Notes: generated from the sequence alone by a model not told the origin. Positions 31,428 to 40,223 are shown, counted from the first letter of the stretch. The stretch: DNA of 64,000 nt from Pseudomonas sp. GL-B-19 (GCF_019956415.1 NZ_JAHBDK010000064.1:62001-126000); one strand, 5' to 3'. Translations and numbers: made by a program.

Positions 31428-31718
31428 TTACGACGCATCAGGCGCTTGTCTTGATTTGCTTTGCTGCTCCGAAACCTGCCCCTGCAATCGTCGTCCGACG
31501 ACATCCAGCAAGTCACAACCATCGCGCAATGACGTCACCAACACCCGCGCCAGCTCACTGTGAACGCCCTCGCCAAACGCGAAACTTTCAAGCAGCTGGG
31601 TCGCAGTGCGGATGCGGTAGGCCGCCGTTTCGTGCAGCACGTCCAGCGGTGCTTCGGTGTCGATCAACAACGATGCGATGGTGCAATCGATGCCGGTGAT
31701 AGGCATGTATCTATCCAT
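31428..31718 (-). CDS. Small hypothetical protein, Pseudomonas type (DUF3077-like)
   Basis: A 96-residue protein with no clear function. GGAGG lies 9 nt upstream of the ATG, supporting the start. Two predicted helices (PLDVLHETAAYRIRTATQLLES and HSELARVLVTSLRDGCDLLDVV) resemble the small all-helical DUF3077 proteins common in Pseudomonas, but this is a weak resemblance judged by eye. It is 37 nt downstream of another small gene on the same strand, so the two form a likely operon. Confidence 0.6.
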   Translation of the reverse strand: MDRYMPITGIDCTIASLLIDTEAPLDVLHETAAYRIRTATQLLESFAFGEGVHSELARVLVTSLRDGCDLLDVVGRRLQGQVSEQQSKSRQAPDAS

Positions 31719-31755
31719 GACAAAAAACCTCCATTGCGTAAGAAAGCGCGTTTAC

Positions 31756-32139
31756 TTATTGGTGACTGCTGGACGGCGCCGCAGACAACCCGCTGGGAGG
31801 GTCAAGAATGTCCAGGGCCCGGTTGACCATCAATTCGGCCAGCACGGTCAGCTGCTGAATGGCCAATGCCTCGTTGCGGCGCGAGCCTTCGAGTTCACAG
31901 GCGAGGTCGGTGGTCATCACATTCAGCGAGGCGAGGGTTTCAGTGGCGTGACAGAGCAAGGACTCCGTATCGACGTTCGGGTTGATGCTGAACACATGGC
32001 TGACAGGGTCGGGGCGGTTTGGATTACGCAGGCGCGCGCTGACGGTGCGCTCGGTGGTTTCGGAGAGTTTGGATAGATCGGCGGTGTCGGCGTCTTTCGG
32101 GTCTGACGATTGCGGGCGATCGGGATTGATTTTTTTCAT
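31756..32139 (-). CDS. Small hypothetical protein, DUF6124 family
   Basis: A 127-residue protein of a family frequent in Pseudomonas (pattern D-V-D-T-E-x-LL-x-H-A-x-E-T-LAS ... DLACELEGSRRNEALAIQQL, here NPNVDTESLLCHATETLASLN). AGGGAG precedes the ATG. The N-terminal 50 residues are charged and probably disordered; the C-terminal part is helical. Function unknown. First gene of a two-gene leftward unit. Confidence 0.75.
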   Translation of the reverse strand: MKKINPDRPQSSDPKDADTADLSKLSETTERTVSARLRNPNRPDPVSHVFSINPNVDTESLLCHATETLASLNVMTTDLACELEGSRRNEALAIQQLTVLAELMVNRALDILDPPSGLSAAPSSSHQ

Positions 32140-32365
32140 TGTGGAACTCCCTTATTTTTTTAAAGAAAAGCGGCATCCTTTCCGGCTATTCATGATTGAT
32201 CGGCAGCGATGTATGGGCTGACGATACGGATAGATTTATAACTAAAAACGTCCTGCTTATTGTTCAAATAAATGAACATTTGTGTAATTAAATGATTCTT
32301 TAGAAACCTCTGTAAGTAAGTTCATTTTATTTTGTGGGATTCGTCTACTGCATGGTATGCAGAAA

Positions 32366-32403
32366 TAAACGTCGAATTAAACGTCATTTATTGAATGTAT
32401 AAT
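32366..32403 (+). promoter_or_regulatory. Direct repeats and -10 box upstream of the XRE gene
   Basis: TAAACGTC occurs at 32366-32373 and again at 32378-32385, a 12-bp period, just before TATAAT at 32398-32403; a third AAACGTC is at 32246-32252. A good -35 is not visible at 16-18 nt. The whole 381-nt gap 32140-32520 is AT-rich and otherwise featureless. This may be the operator of the XRE protein itself. Confidence 0.4.
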
Positions 32404-32520
32404 CAGGCTGGGTGTGTCTATTTGTACGCCAGGCAGGCGAGCCGAGTGATATTCACAAAAGCAAATCGCAATGCTCGGTTTGAGCGATCAAATTTATTAC
32501 AGGTGATTGGCAGGCATTTA

Positions 32521-33117
32521 ATGCATAAAAAAGAAAAAACAGAAAATTTAAAGAGAAATATTAAGTACCTTATAAAAAGCCGAGGAGAAACACAGATATC
32601 GTTGTGTAATTCAGTTGGGTTGACCAGGACTACTATCTACAACATTCTGGAAGGTAAGGTTGTCAATGTTCAGCAGTCTACCATTCGTAAAATTTCTGAT
32701 TTTTTTGGTGTGTCCTATAAAGAAATAGAAACTGTAGATTTTGAAGAGAGGGAAGTTATAGAGAGCAGTGTTTCTTTGCTGGGTAATATGAATCCTGCGG
32801 CGGTTCCTGTAATTAAAGAAAGTTTTCTTGTGCAAAGTCTTGATAAGAGGATCGGTGAGTTGGTTGTAACCCACCCTTTGACCTATTTTTTCGGTACAGC
32901 CTGCAATTTAATTGGTGTGCTTCTGGAAAGCGAAATCAGCGGCGTGAATGAGTCTGGGGATTTGTTGATAGTGAAGAAAGGTCTGTCGAATAGCGATAAA
33001 GAAAAACTTGTATATGACAAAGCAACAAAAAATCTATTTATAACCAGAGAGTCTTCCTGTTGTTCTGATGATGTTCTTGTAATAGGAGAGATAGTGGAGG
33101 AAAGGTTCAATGGATAG
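32521..33117 (+). CDS. XRE-family regulator with a CI/S24-like C-terminal domain
   Basis: DNA-binding regulator, 198 residues from the ATG at 32521. The frame is open from 32395, but the helix-turn-helix begins right after this ATG: residues 9-68 (LKRNIKYLIKSRGETQISLCNSVGLTRTTIYNILEG). The C-terminal 70 residues (GDLLIVKKGLSNSDKEKLVYD... VIGEIVEERF) look like a CI/LexA-type dimerisation fold without the autoproteolysis residues. It is strongly AT-rich and rich in codons unlike its neighbours. It overlaps the transporter gene by 8 nt, so the two are translationally coupled and it may control that transporter. Confidence 0.75.
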   Translation: MHKKEKTENLKRNIKYLIKSRGETQISLCNSVGLTRTTIYNILEGKVVNVQQSTIRKISDFFGVSYKEIETVDFEEREVIESSVSLLGNMNPAAVPVIKESFLVQSLDKRIGELVVTHPLTYFFGTACNLIGVLLESEISGVNESGDLLIVKKGLSNSDKEKLVYDKATKNLFITRESSCCSDDVLVIGEIVEERFNG

Positions 33118-33973
33118 TCTTTCGGAAAACAGCAGGTACAAATTACTAGGGTTTGAAAATAGTAAAGGTCTTGCCGTTATCATGATCGTTTCAACGGGGA
33201 AGGTCACTAAAATTAAGTTGGACGACTTGTTGAAAAGTGATGTTGTGGATGATTTAAGTAGGGCAGAAATAAAATCCATATACAGGAAGTTCTATTCTGG
33301 TGGTGAAGCACTGACAGCTTACGAAATAGATGACCGGCAAGAGAAGTCATGGATGACTTATGTGGCTCTTAATCTATTGCTTTTTGCACTATATATCTTC
33401 ACGAATATTGCTGCGACAAAGCTTGTATACATAGAGTGGCTTGATATTGTTGTCACTCCAGGGGTTTTTCTTTATCCGCTAACATTTTTAATAGTTGATA
33501 TCTTGAACGAGTTTTATGGGTTGAGGCTTGCAAGGAAAGCCATATTGTTTGCTTTTGCGAGTAATGCTCTTATCACTGTTTTGCTAAGCGCCACTAGCTT
33601 TCTTCCAGGCTTATCAGGCTGGAAGCTTGATGCGCCATATAGCGAGGTCATGACTCATGTATCGGCTGTATTGGTGGCGTCTTCCATTTCCTTCATTTTT
33701 TCTGAATATGTAAATTCTTACTTGTTGAATAAAATAAAACAGCTTACAAACTCTAGATTTTTATTTTTACGGGTCTTTTTAAGTACGTTTTTTGCAGTGA
33801 TAATAGACAGTTTCATTTTTTGTTTTATTGCGTTTTACGGATCAATGACTAATGCCGAAATACTTAATATCGTTTATGTCCAAATCGCCATAAAAATGTG
33901 TTTCGCTGTTTTTAATATTTTGCCTGCCTATGGAGCAAGATCCCTATTTAAACGGTACGTGGTTAGCGCTTAA
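33110..33973 (+). CDS. VUT/YhhQ-family queuosine-precursor transporter with extra N-terminal domain
   Basis: Membrane protein of the DUF165/VUT family, whose E. coli member YhhQ imports queuine precursors such as preQ0 and preQ1. Residues 82-287 carry about six helices and the family hallmarks: FLYPLTFLIVDILNEFYGLRLARKA, SEYVNSYLLNKIKQ, and IDSFIFCFIAFYG. The first 80 residues form a soluble, charged domain that YhhQ lacks; I do not recognise it. GAGGAAAGG precedes the ATG. It is AT-rich, coupled to the XRE gene, and convergent with queC, which supports a 7-deazaguanine role. Confidence 0.8.
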   Translation: MDSLSENSRYKLLGFENSKGLAVIMIVSTGKVTKIKLDDLLKSDVVDDLSRAEIKSIYRKFYSGGEALTAYEIDDRQEKSWMTYVALNLLLFALYIFTNIAATKLVYIEWLDIVVTPGVFLYPLTFLIVDILNEFYGLRLARKAILFAFASNALITVLLSATSFLPGLSGWKLDAPYSEVMTHVSAVLVASSISFIFSEYVNSYLLNKIKQLTNSRFLFLRVFLSTFFAVIIDSFIFCFIAFYGSMTNAEILNIVYVQIAIKMCFAVFNILPAYGARSLFKRYVVSA

Positions 33974-33980
33974 GACGTAC

Positions 33981-34015
33981 AAAAGGGGAAGTGGCACGGC
34001 TTCCCCTGGATTTTT
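33981..34015. terminator. Bidirectional terminator between the VUT transporter and queC
   Basis: Stem GGGGAAG (33985-33991) / CTTCCCC (34000-34006), with AAAA on the left and tggaTTTTT on the right, so it can serve both the rightward transporter gene and the leftward queC. Confidence 0.8.
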
Positions 34016-34016
34016 A

Positions 34017-34715
34017 CTATTTGATTTTTTGTTTGTTTTCCAGGCTTTTCATAACCTTGGCCTTGTTCTCCAAAAACTCATGCAGCCCTTTCGCTCGAAG
34101 ATTGCACGCATCGCAATTCGCGCATCCAGTCCCAATTATTCCGTTGTAGCAAGTCAGTGTCTGGTGCTGAATCAACTCAAGCTTTCCATGCTGCTCGGCA
34201 AGAGCCCATGTTTCTGCCTTGTTCAACCACATGAGCGGCGTTTCAATGCGCAGTTTGTAGTCCATGCCCAGCTCAATGGCTTTATGCAGTGCCCTGACAA
34301 ATTCGTCACGGCAATCCGGGTAGCCAGAGAAATCTGTCTCGCAAACACCTGTGATGACAGCCTCGGCCCGAACTTGATAGGCATGAATAGAGGCCAAGGT
34401 TAAAAACAGAATATTTCTACCGGGCACGAAAGTACTAGGCAGACTATCTGCAGAACTATCCACGCTAGGTACTGGAATGTTGTCACGCGTCAAACTACTG
34501 ATTGCCAGTTCATTCAACAACGTCGTGTCCAGCACCTTGTGCACGGTCACGCCAAGCTCTTTCGACAGCTGCTGCGCGACCTCGATTTCCGCGCGGTGGC
34601 GCTGGCCATAGTCGAACGTAATGCAATGGATTTCATCGTAAAGCGGTAATGCATGGATCAAGCAGGTGGTGGAGTCCTGCCCACCGCTGAAAACGATAAC
34701 GGCCTTTTTAGTCAT
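34017..34715 (-). CDS. queC: 7-cyano-7-deazaguanine synthase QueC (E. coli-like form)
   Basis: ATP-dependent enzyme converting 7-carboxy-7-deazaguanine and ammonia to preQ0, for tRNA queuosine. The ATG at 34715 has AAGGAAG upstream and gives 232 residues. The PP-loop SGGQDSTT and the zinc cysteines ([14 protein letters not shown]) are present. From memory the sequence follows E. coli QueC closely throughout ([40 protein letters not shown]), whereas the resident Pseudomonas queC beside queE has SGGLDSAT. No queD, queE or queF is nearby, so this may be a second, acquired copy. Confidence 0.93.
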   Translation of the reverse strand: MTKKAVIVFSGGQDSTTCLIHALPLYDEIHCITFDYGQRHRAEIEVAQQLSKELGVTVHKVLDTTLLNELAISSLTRDNIPVPSVDSSADSLPSTFVPGRNILFLTLASIHAYQVRAEAVITGVCETDFSGYPDCRDEFVRALHKAIELGMDYKLRIETPLMWLNKAETWALAEQHGKLELIQHQTLTCYNGIIGTGCANCDACNLRAKGLHEFLENKAKVMKSLENKQKIK

Positions 34716-34841
34716 GGTTCGTGCTTCCTTGGGATGCCCCGATGTATCACGGGGCATTGAACCTAGCGCAAAGCCTCAATTCTGGTTGTGGGACGTTTCC
34801 GAAATGGAGTACTCCACTTTCCGTTTGTGTCTGTTCGTTGC

Positions 34842-36068
34842 TTACGACCAACGCCGAAAAATCAGCGAAGTATTCACACCACCGAAGGCAAAGTTGTTGT
34901 TCATCACGTATTCATTGCTCATCTGCCGAAACTCGCCACGCAAGTAATCCAGCTTTCCACAATGCGGATCGACCTCATCCAGGTTCAGCGTGTGTGCATA
35001 CAAATCGCGGTTCATCATTTCAATGCTGAACCAGGACTCCAGTGCACCGCAGGCGCCCAGCGTGTGGCCGAGGAAGCTTTTCTGCGAGCTGATTGGCATG
35101 TGTTCGCCGAACAGCGCGCTGGTCGCCAGGGTTTCGGCAATGTCGCCCTGTTCTGTCGCGGTGCCGTGGCCGTTCACGTAGCCGATGTCTGAAGGCTGAA
35201 GGCCGGCGTCTTCCAGGGCCAGTTCCATGGCTCGGCGCATGGTGAGCTGCTCCGGACGGGTGGTGTGCTGGCCGTCGGCGTTGCTGCCGAAGCCGACGAG
35301 TTCGGCGTGGATGCGCGCACCGCGAGCCAGGGCGTGTTCCAGCTCTTCAAGCACCAGCATGCCGCCGCCTTCACCGATCACCAGGCCGTCGCGACCCTTG
35401 TCATAAGGGCGTGGGCTGGTGTGCGGGGCGTCGTTTTTCAGGCTGGTGGCGTAGAGCGCGTCGAAGACCATGGCTTCGGTCGGGCACAGCTCTTCGGCGC
35501 CGCCCGCCAGCATCAATGGCAGGCGGCCGAATTTGATCGACTCGTAGGCGTAACCGATACCCTGACTGCCGCTGGTGCAGGCGCTGGACGTCGGGATCAA
35601 CCGACCGGTGAGGCCGAAGAAGATGCTGATGTTCGCGGCCGTGGTGTGCGGCATCATCCGCACGTAGGAGTTGGCGTTCAGGCCTTCGGCCACCGAGTTG
35701 AGCAGCATGTTGCCGAACGCCTTGATCTCGTCGGTGCTGCCGGTGGATGAGCCGCAAGCGACCCCCATGCGTCCGTCCTTGATCGACTCGTCGCCAAGCA
35801 GTCCGGCATCGGCCAGCGCTTGCTCGGCAGCGCCTACAGCAAGCCGCGACACGCGGCCCATGCTGCGCAGTTGCTTGCGGGTCCAGTGGCTCGGGACCTT
35901 GAAATCATCGATGGGGGCGGCCAGGCGCGTGTTGAGTTCGGTGAAACGATCCCACTCGTCCATCCGGCGAATGCCGCTGCGATTGGCGGCGAAGTTGCCA
36001 GCGATGGTTTCCCAGTCGTTGCCCAACGAGGTAATGCCGGCCATGCCGGTGACGACAACGCGCTTCAT
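34842..36068 (-). CDS. apeR: Beta-ketoacyl-ACP synthase, last gene of the aryl polyene operon
   Basis: FabF-like condensing enzyme. The 408-residue protein has the full Cys-His-His triad (SSACTSGSQG, NGHGTATEQGD, FLGHTLGACGA). The ATG at 36068 follows GGAGG by 9 nt and overlaps the reductase stop (TGATG); a GTG two codons upstream is too close to that site. Position after the reductase corresponds to ApeR of E. coli/Xenorhabdus APE clusters. Letters are assigned by order and family. A TGGAGTACTCCA palindrome (34805-34816) lies in the 126-nt gap to queC. Confidence 0.87.
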   Translation of the reverse strand: MKRVVVTGMAGITSLGNDWETIAGNFAANRSGIRRMDEWDRFTELNTRLAAPIDDFKVPSHWTRKQLRSMGRVSRLAVGAAEQALADAGLLGDESIKDGRMGVACGSSTGSTDEIKAFGNMLLNSVAEGLNANSYVRMMPHTTAANISIFFGLTGRLIPTSSACTSGSQGIGYAYESIKFGRLPLMLAGGAEELCPTEAMVFDALYATSLKNDAPHTSPRPYDKGRDGLVIGEGGGMLVLEELEHALARGARIHAELVGFGSNADGQHTTRPEQLTMRRAMELALEDAGLQPSDIGYVNGHGTATEQGDIAETLATSALFGEHMPISSQKSFLGHTLGACGALESWFSIEMMNRDLYAHTLNLDEVDPHCGKLDYLRGEFRQMSNEYVMNNNFAFGGVNTSLIFRRWS

Positions 36069-36796
36069 CAGCACAGGCCTCCATTGACGGCCAGAACCTG
36101 CCGGGTGATGTACGACGCTTCCGCCGACATCAGGAAATTCACCGCGCCGGCCACCTCTTCAGGGGTGCCCATGCGTTGTGCGGGGATCATTCTCATCAGT
36201 TCTTCCACGGGCACGTTTTCATCGAGCATGGCGGTGTCGATCAGGCCGGGCGCGACACAGTTGACGGTGATTTTGCGCTTGCCCAATTCGATCGCCAGCG
36301 CCTTGGCCGCGCCGATCAGACCGGCCTTGGAGGCGCTGTAGTTAACCTGGCCGCGGTTGCCGATCAAGCCGGAAACCGAGGTGATGCAGACTATTCGCCC
36401 GGCAGCGCGACGACGGATCATCGGCATCATCACCGGGTGTAGCACGTTGTAGAAACCGTCGAGGTTGGTGCGCATCACCACATCCCAATCATCCTCGCTC
36501 AGCGCCGGAAAAGCACCGTCACGCGTCAGGCCGGCGTTGAGCACCACGCCGTAATAGGCGCCGTGGGCTTCTACGTCGGCTTCGAGAATGGCTTTGCAGC
36601 TGGCGCGGTCTGACACGTCGAACTGCAGGACGCGGGCGTTGCGGCCCAGGGCTTCGATTTCACCTTTCACGGCGATGGCGTCCGCCAGACCGCTGCGGCA
36701 ATGCAGCACGATGTCATGCCCGGCCTGGGCCAGACGCAAGGCAATGGCGCGGCCGATGCCACGGCTGGAACCGGTGACCAGTACGGATTCAGTCAT
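36068..36796 (-). CDS. apeQ: 3-ketoacyl-ACP reductase (FabG-like) of the aryl polyene operon
   Basis: Short-chain dehydrogenase reducing the beta-keto group in each polyene extension cycle. The 242-residue protein has the NADPH site TGSSRGIGRAIAL at 8-20 and the catalytic Y-x3-K in YSASKAG with an upstream SVSG serine. Overlaps the dehydratase gene by 4 nt. Order matches ApeQ. Confidence 0.9.
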   Translation of the reverse strand: MTESVLVTGSSRGIGRAIALRLAQAGHDIVLHCRSGLADAIAVKGEIEALGRNARVLQFDVSDRASCKAILEADVEAHGAYYGVVLNAGLTRDGAFPALSEDDWDVVMRTNLDGFYNVLHPVMMPMIRRRAAGRIVCITSVSGLIGNRGQVNYSASKAGLIGAAKALAIELGKRKITVNCVAPGLIDTAMLDENVPVEELMRMIPAQRMGTPEEVAGAVNFLMSAEASYITRQVLAVNGGLC

Positions 36797-37254
36797 GACT
36801 GGACTCCTTCGGGTTCATGAAGATATTGAGCGGCCTGAGGCGGACGATATACGTTCAGGCGGGCGCTGGCGTGGATGCCGGGGGCGTTGATATGGCATTC
36901 GAACACGCCCATGCCATTGTCGTCTTCCAGCGAGCGAACGCCGTGGATGGTCAGTTCGGTGCCGGCCGGGAACTGCTCGACGTTGCATTCGAATTTACGG
37001 CTGCCGAGCAGAAAGCCCAACTCCACCGCATCACCGCGCTGGCGCGCACGGCAACCGGCAAAGGCGGCGACGCTCTGGGCCATTATTTCAATGCCGACCC
37101 AGGCTGGCAGGCTGCCATCGCAATTGTTGAACAGGCCGCCGGGTCTGACGGTTAGGCGGGTGTGAATCTGCTCTTCATCGAATGCCAGGATCTGCTCGAT
37201 AAGGATCATGTCGCCAGCGTGCGGCAGCAACTCGGCGAGCGGCCAGTCAATCAT
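36793..37254 (-). CDS. apeP: Hotdog-fold 3-hydroxyacyl-ACP dehydratase
   Basis: Dehydratase partner in polyene formation. From the ATG at 37254 (MIDWPLAELLPHAGDMILIEQI) the protein is 153 residues; the 49 upstream codons are a shadow of the overlapping ketosynthase. The LLPHAGDM segment and PAWVGIEIMAQSVAAFAG helix are typical of the ApeP/FabZ-like hotdog fold. In characterised clusters ApeP works as a complex with ApeI; here the ApeI part is fused to the ligase upstream. Overlaps the preceding gene by 4 nt. Confidence 0.88.
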   Translation of the reverse strand: MIDWPLAELLPHAGDMILIEQILAFDEEQIHTRLTVRPGGLFNNCDGSLPAWVGIEIMAQSVAAFAGCRARQRGDAVELGFLLGSRKFECNVEQFPAGTELTIHGVRSLEDDNGMGVFECHINAPGIHASARLNVYRPPQAAQYLHEPEGVQS

Positions 37255-38447
37255 GGTGCGTCTCCGATAATCAGGCTGACGTTGTTGCCACCGAAGGCAA
37301 AGGAATTGCTCATCAAATAGCGAGGTGCAATGGACGTCAGGCGATCGGCCGGGGTCACCCAATGCAAGGCGGGCAGCAGCGGGTCGGGCTGGGCGTCCCA
37401 AATGTGGGGTGGCAGCGCGTGGTCGCGGTTGTCCGGGCTCAGGCTCAGCCAGCAGAACGCGGCTTCCAGGGCGCCGGCAGCGCCGAGGGTGTGACCGGTC
37501 ATCGGCTTGGTCGACGAGCAGGGCACGCCTTGCGGGAACAGTGCCGTCACGGCGAGGCTTTCCATCGCGTCGTTATGTTGGGTCGCGGTGCCGTGCAGGT
37601 TCAGGTAATGGATCTGTTGCGGTTGCAGGTTGGCCCGGTTCAGGGCTTTGTTCATGGCTTGCAGGGCACCCCGGCCGGTCGGTTCCGGCGCAGAGATATG
37701 GTGCGCATCGGAACTGGCGCCGCTGCCGAGCAGGGCGATGGCCCGGCCATTTCCGGCGGTTTTGCTCATTAGAAACAACACGGCCGCCTCGCCGATGTTG
37801 ATGCCGTTGCGGTTCACCGAAAACGGATTGCAGCGCTGCCCGGACACTGCTTCCAGGGCCGAGAAACCGTTAAGGGTCAGTTTGCACAAACTGTCGACGC
37901 CGCCGCACAACACCGCGTCGCACAGGCCCAGATCCAGTAGCCGTTGGGCACTCATCAGCGCCCGTGCGCTGGAGGTGCAGGCGGTGGAAATCACATAGGC
38001 CGGGCCACTCAATTGCAGCCAGTCAGCCAGGAAGTTGGCCGGCGCGCCGAGCTCTTGTTGCTGATAGTCGTACTCGGCAGGGAATTCATGCTCGCGGATG
38101 TAATGGGCCAACCCACGGCTGGCCTCATCGATGCCCGAGGTGCTGGTGCCCAGAATCACGCCGATACGATCGCGGCCATAAGTCTTGATCGCCTGGTCAA
38201 TCTCTTCGCGAATTTGCAGCGCGGCTTCCAGCAACAACTGGTTGTTGCGGGTGTTTTGCTTTTTCAGCTCAACCGGGATCGCTGGCAGTTCGCCGCTCAC
38301 CGCCGCGACCGGCAAGGCGCGCTCCGGCACCCAGCCGGTCTCGGTGCGCAGGCCTGAGCAATCGCCAGCAAACAGATTGGCGGCGACTTCGCGTTTGCCA
38401 CGCCCCAACGCGCAGATCACACCGAGGGCGCTCAGATAAGCCGTCAT
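37251..38447 (-). CDS. apeO: Beta-ketoacyl-ACP synthase, main elongating ketosynthase
   Basis: FabB/F-like condensing enzyme of 398 residues with intact triad: STACTSSARAL, NLHGTATQHND and MTGHTLGAAGA. In known APE systems ApeO pairs with the chain-length-factor-like ApeC, whose homologue is the first gene of this operon. It follows the DUF3261 lipoprotein (overlap 4 nt) exactly as apeN-apeO in E. coli. Compared with the apeR product it has a longer, more charged central region. Confidence 0.88.
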   Translation of the reverse strand: MTAYLSALGVICALGRGKREVAANLFAGDCSGLRTETGWVPERALPVAAVSGELPAIPVELKKQNTRNNQLLLEAALQIREEIDQAIKTYGRDRIGVILGTSTSGIDEASRGLAHYIREHEFPAEYDYQQQELGAPANFLADWLQLSGPAYVISTACTSSARALMSAQRLLDLGLCDAVLCGGVDSLCKLTLNGFSALEAVSGQRCNPFSVNRNGINIGEAAVLFLMSKTAGNGRAIALLGSGASSDAHHISAPEPTGRGALQAMNKALNRANLQPQQIHYLNLHGTATQHNDAMESLAVTALFPQGVPCSSTKPMTGHTLGAAGALEAAFCWLSLSPDNRDHALPPHIWDAQPDPLLPALHWVTPADRLTSIAPRYLMSNSFAFGGNNVSLIIGDAP

Positions 38448-38926
38448 GGCGTTTCCCCACTCAACGGCGTGACTTGATACCGGGGCCCCTTGGGCAGGTT
38501 CAATTCAAAGCTCATGGGTTGTGAATAACTGACATCCCAGCGCTTGGGCAGGGAACGTTGCCGGCCGTGCTGCCAGGCGGTGGGATAGTTGCCCGCCAGT
38601 TGATCTTTGGGGGTCAGCGCAAACAGCAATGCGGCGAACAGCTCCCGGGCTTCCGGGTTGGGCGGCAACAGACCGTCGGCTTGCCACTTGCCATCGATCA
38701 GTACCTGACGCGCCTGTGGAATGCCCAGCAAGTCCATCATCGACCAGCGAAGGCCCGTGTCTTCATGCTGAATCACCAATACCCAGTCCTGACGTTGGTC
38801 AGCCACCAGGCGCTGGATGTGCATTTGCAGTGGCAACGTCAGGTTTGGCAGGTGCTCGGGCAGCGGTGCCCGGCTGGCGCAAGCGCTCAGCAACAGCAGG
38901 CACCCAAGGAGCAGAAAACGGGTCAT
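38444..38926 (-). CDS. DUF3261-type lipoprotein of the aryl polyene operon
   Basis: The 160-residue precursor has a lipobox LSAC (MTRFLLLGCLLLLSACAS), so it is a lipoprotein, probably outer-membrane. The rest (VLVIQHEDTGLRWSMMDLLGIPQARQVL) fits the DUF3261 family found in APE clusters (ApeN position). A role in moving the product to the outer membrane with the LolA-like and MMPL proteins is inferred from context. A 49-nt gap separates it from the oxidoreductase gene, one of few real gaps in the operon. Confidence 0.82.
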   Translation of the reverse strand: MTRFLLLGCLLLLSACASRAPLPEHLPNLTLPLQMHIQRLVADQRQDWVLVIQHEDTGLRWSMMDLLGIPQARQVLIDGKWQADGLLPPNPEARELFAALLFALTPKDQLAGNYPTAWQHGRQRSLPKRWDVSYSQPMSFELNLPKGPRYQVTPLSGETP

Positions 38927-38975
38927 CAGGCATTACCTTCAAGGGTGTTGCGCCGCAAACAGGCGGTTCTGTCAT

Positions 38976-40223
38976 TCATGTGACATCTTTTGCGCAGAGT
39001 TCTGACAGCACCCGCAGCCGACGTTTGGGTTCACTGACGAACGGATTGCGCTCGTCCCAGGCATAACCGGCGAGAATCGCGCTGATCATACGGCGGATGT
39101 CCGGTGAGCTGCCCGGATGATAGATCACATCCTGGAAGGTCCCGGCGTACCAGCCTTCGACGTAGCAGCGGAAGGTATCGACGCCACGCTTGAGCGGTTC
39201 GGCGAACTCGGTCTGCCAGTCGACGCTTTCCCCTTGCAGTTGGCGATGCAACACGCCAGCGGCCATGCTCGCCGAACGCATGGCGATGGTCACGCCGGAA
39301 GAGAACACCGGGTCGAGGAATTCCGCAGCGTTGCCGAGCAACGCAAAGCCGGGGCCGTGGAGCGTTTTCACGTTGGCCGAGTAGCCGCCGATGGTCCGTG
39401 CGGGTGTGTCCCACACAGCGTTTTTCAGTACGCCAGCCAGGCTTGGGGTTTCAGCGATGAACCCGCGCAGGCATTCGTCCAGATTCTCCATGCGGCCTTC
39501 GAAATGTTCGGCGGCCGCGACCACCCCCACCGAGCAACGGCCGTTGCTGAACGGGATGGTCCAGAACCAGATGTCGCGATGGATGGGATGGGTGGTGATG
39601 AGGATTTTTTCCCGCTCGAAGGCCGGGCTGTCGATGTGGTCTTCGATGTGGGTAAACACGGCTTGGCGCACCGGAAAGTTCGACGGTGCTTCAAGGTCCA
39701 GCAGGCGCGGCAGCACACGACCATAGCCGCTGGCATCCAACACGAAATCGGCTTCGATACGGTATTGGCTGCCGTCTTCGCGCAGCACGTCGAGTTGCGG
39801 TTTCGGCAAGTCGAAATCAACGCTGACGATGGCTTCGCCGTAACGAACTTCCACGCCTTGTCGCGCGGCCTGATCGGCCAGCAGCTTGTCGAAATCGGCG
39901 CGCTGCACCTGAAACGTGGTCGGCTTGCCATGGCTGAACGTGTCGCCGAAATCAAAGGCGCTGTACTGATCGCCCCAGGCGAATGCGGCGCCGTTTTTTA
40001 ACTGGAATCCGGCAGCATTCACAGCATCGAGCATGCCGGCTTCTTCAACGAAATCCAGGCAATGCGACAACAGACTTTCGCCGATGGAAAACCGTGGGAA
40101 GTGCTGGCGTTCGATCAGCAGCACATCGTGACCGTTGCGTTTGAGCAGCGCGGCAGCGATGGCACCCGAAGGCCCCGCGCCGATGACGACGACTTGTCGA
40201 CGTTGCATTTCAACTGTTGGCAC
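38976..40223 (-). CDS. FAD-dependent oxidoreductase (flavin halogenase/monooxygenase-like)
   Basis: A 415-residue flavoprotein with N-terminal Rossmann site VVVIGAGPSGAIAAALLKR, the LIERQHFPRFSIGESLL motif shared with tryptophan-halogenase-like and geranylgeranyl-reductase-like enzymes, and a second FAD motif GFALLGNAAEFLDPVFSSGV. The halogenase WxWxIP motif appears only as FWFWTIPF-like (DIWFWTIPFSNG). The GTG at 40223 is favoured by AAGGAG 6 nt upstream; an ATG at 40208 is the alternative. It may tailor the aryl head group, for example by hydroxylation; halogenation is not established. Confidence 0.8.
   Translation of the reverse strand: MPTVEMQRRQVVVIGAGPSGAIAAALLKRNGHDVLLIERQHFPRFSIGESLLSHCLDFVEEAGMLDAVNAAGFQLKNGAAFAWGDQYSAFDFGDTFSHGKPTTFQVQRADFDKLLADQAARQGVEVRYGEAIVSVDFDLPKPQLDVLREDGSQYRIEADFVLDASGYGRVLPRLLDLEAPSNFPVRQAVFTHIEDHIDSPAFEREKILITTHPIHRDIWFWTIPFSNGRCSVGVVAAAEHFEGRMENLDECLRGFIAETPSLAGVLKNAVWDTPARTIGGYSANVKTLHGPGFALLGNAAEFLDPVFSSGVTIAMRSASMAAGVLHRQLQGESVDWQTEFAEPLKRGVDTFRCYVEGWYAGTFQDVIYHPGSSPDIRRMISAILAGYAWDERNPFVSEPKRRLRVLSELCAKDVT

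Noticed and set aside
32140-34016. Prophage fragment
   Set aside because: AT-rich and with a CI-like regulator, but no integrase, attachment repeat or phage structural gene is present.
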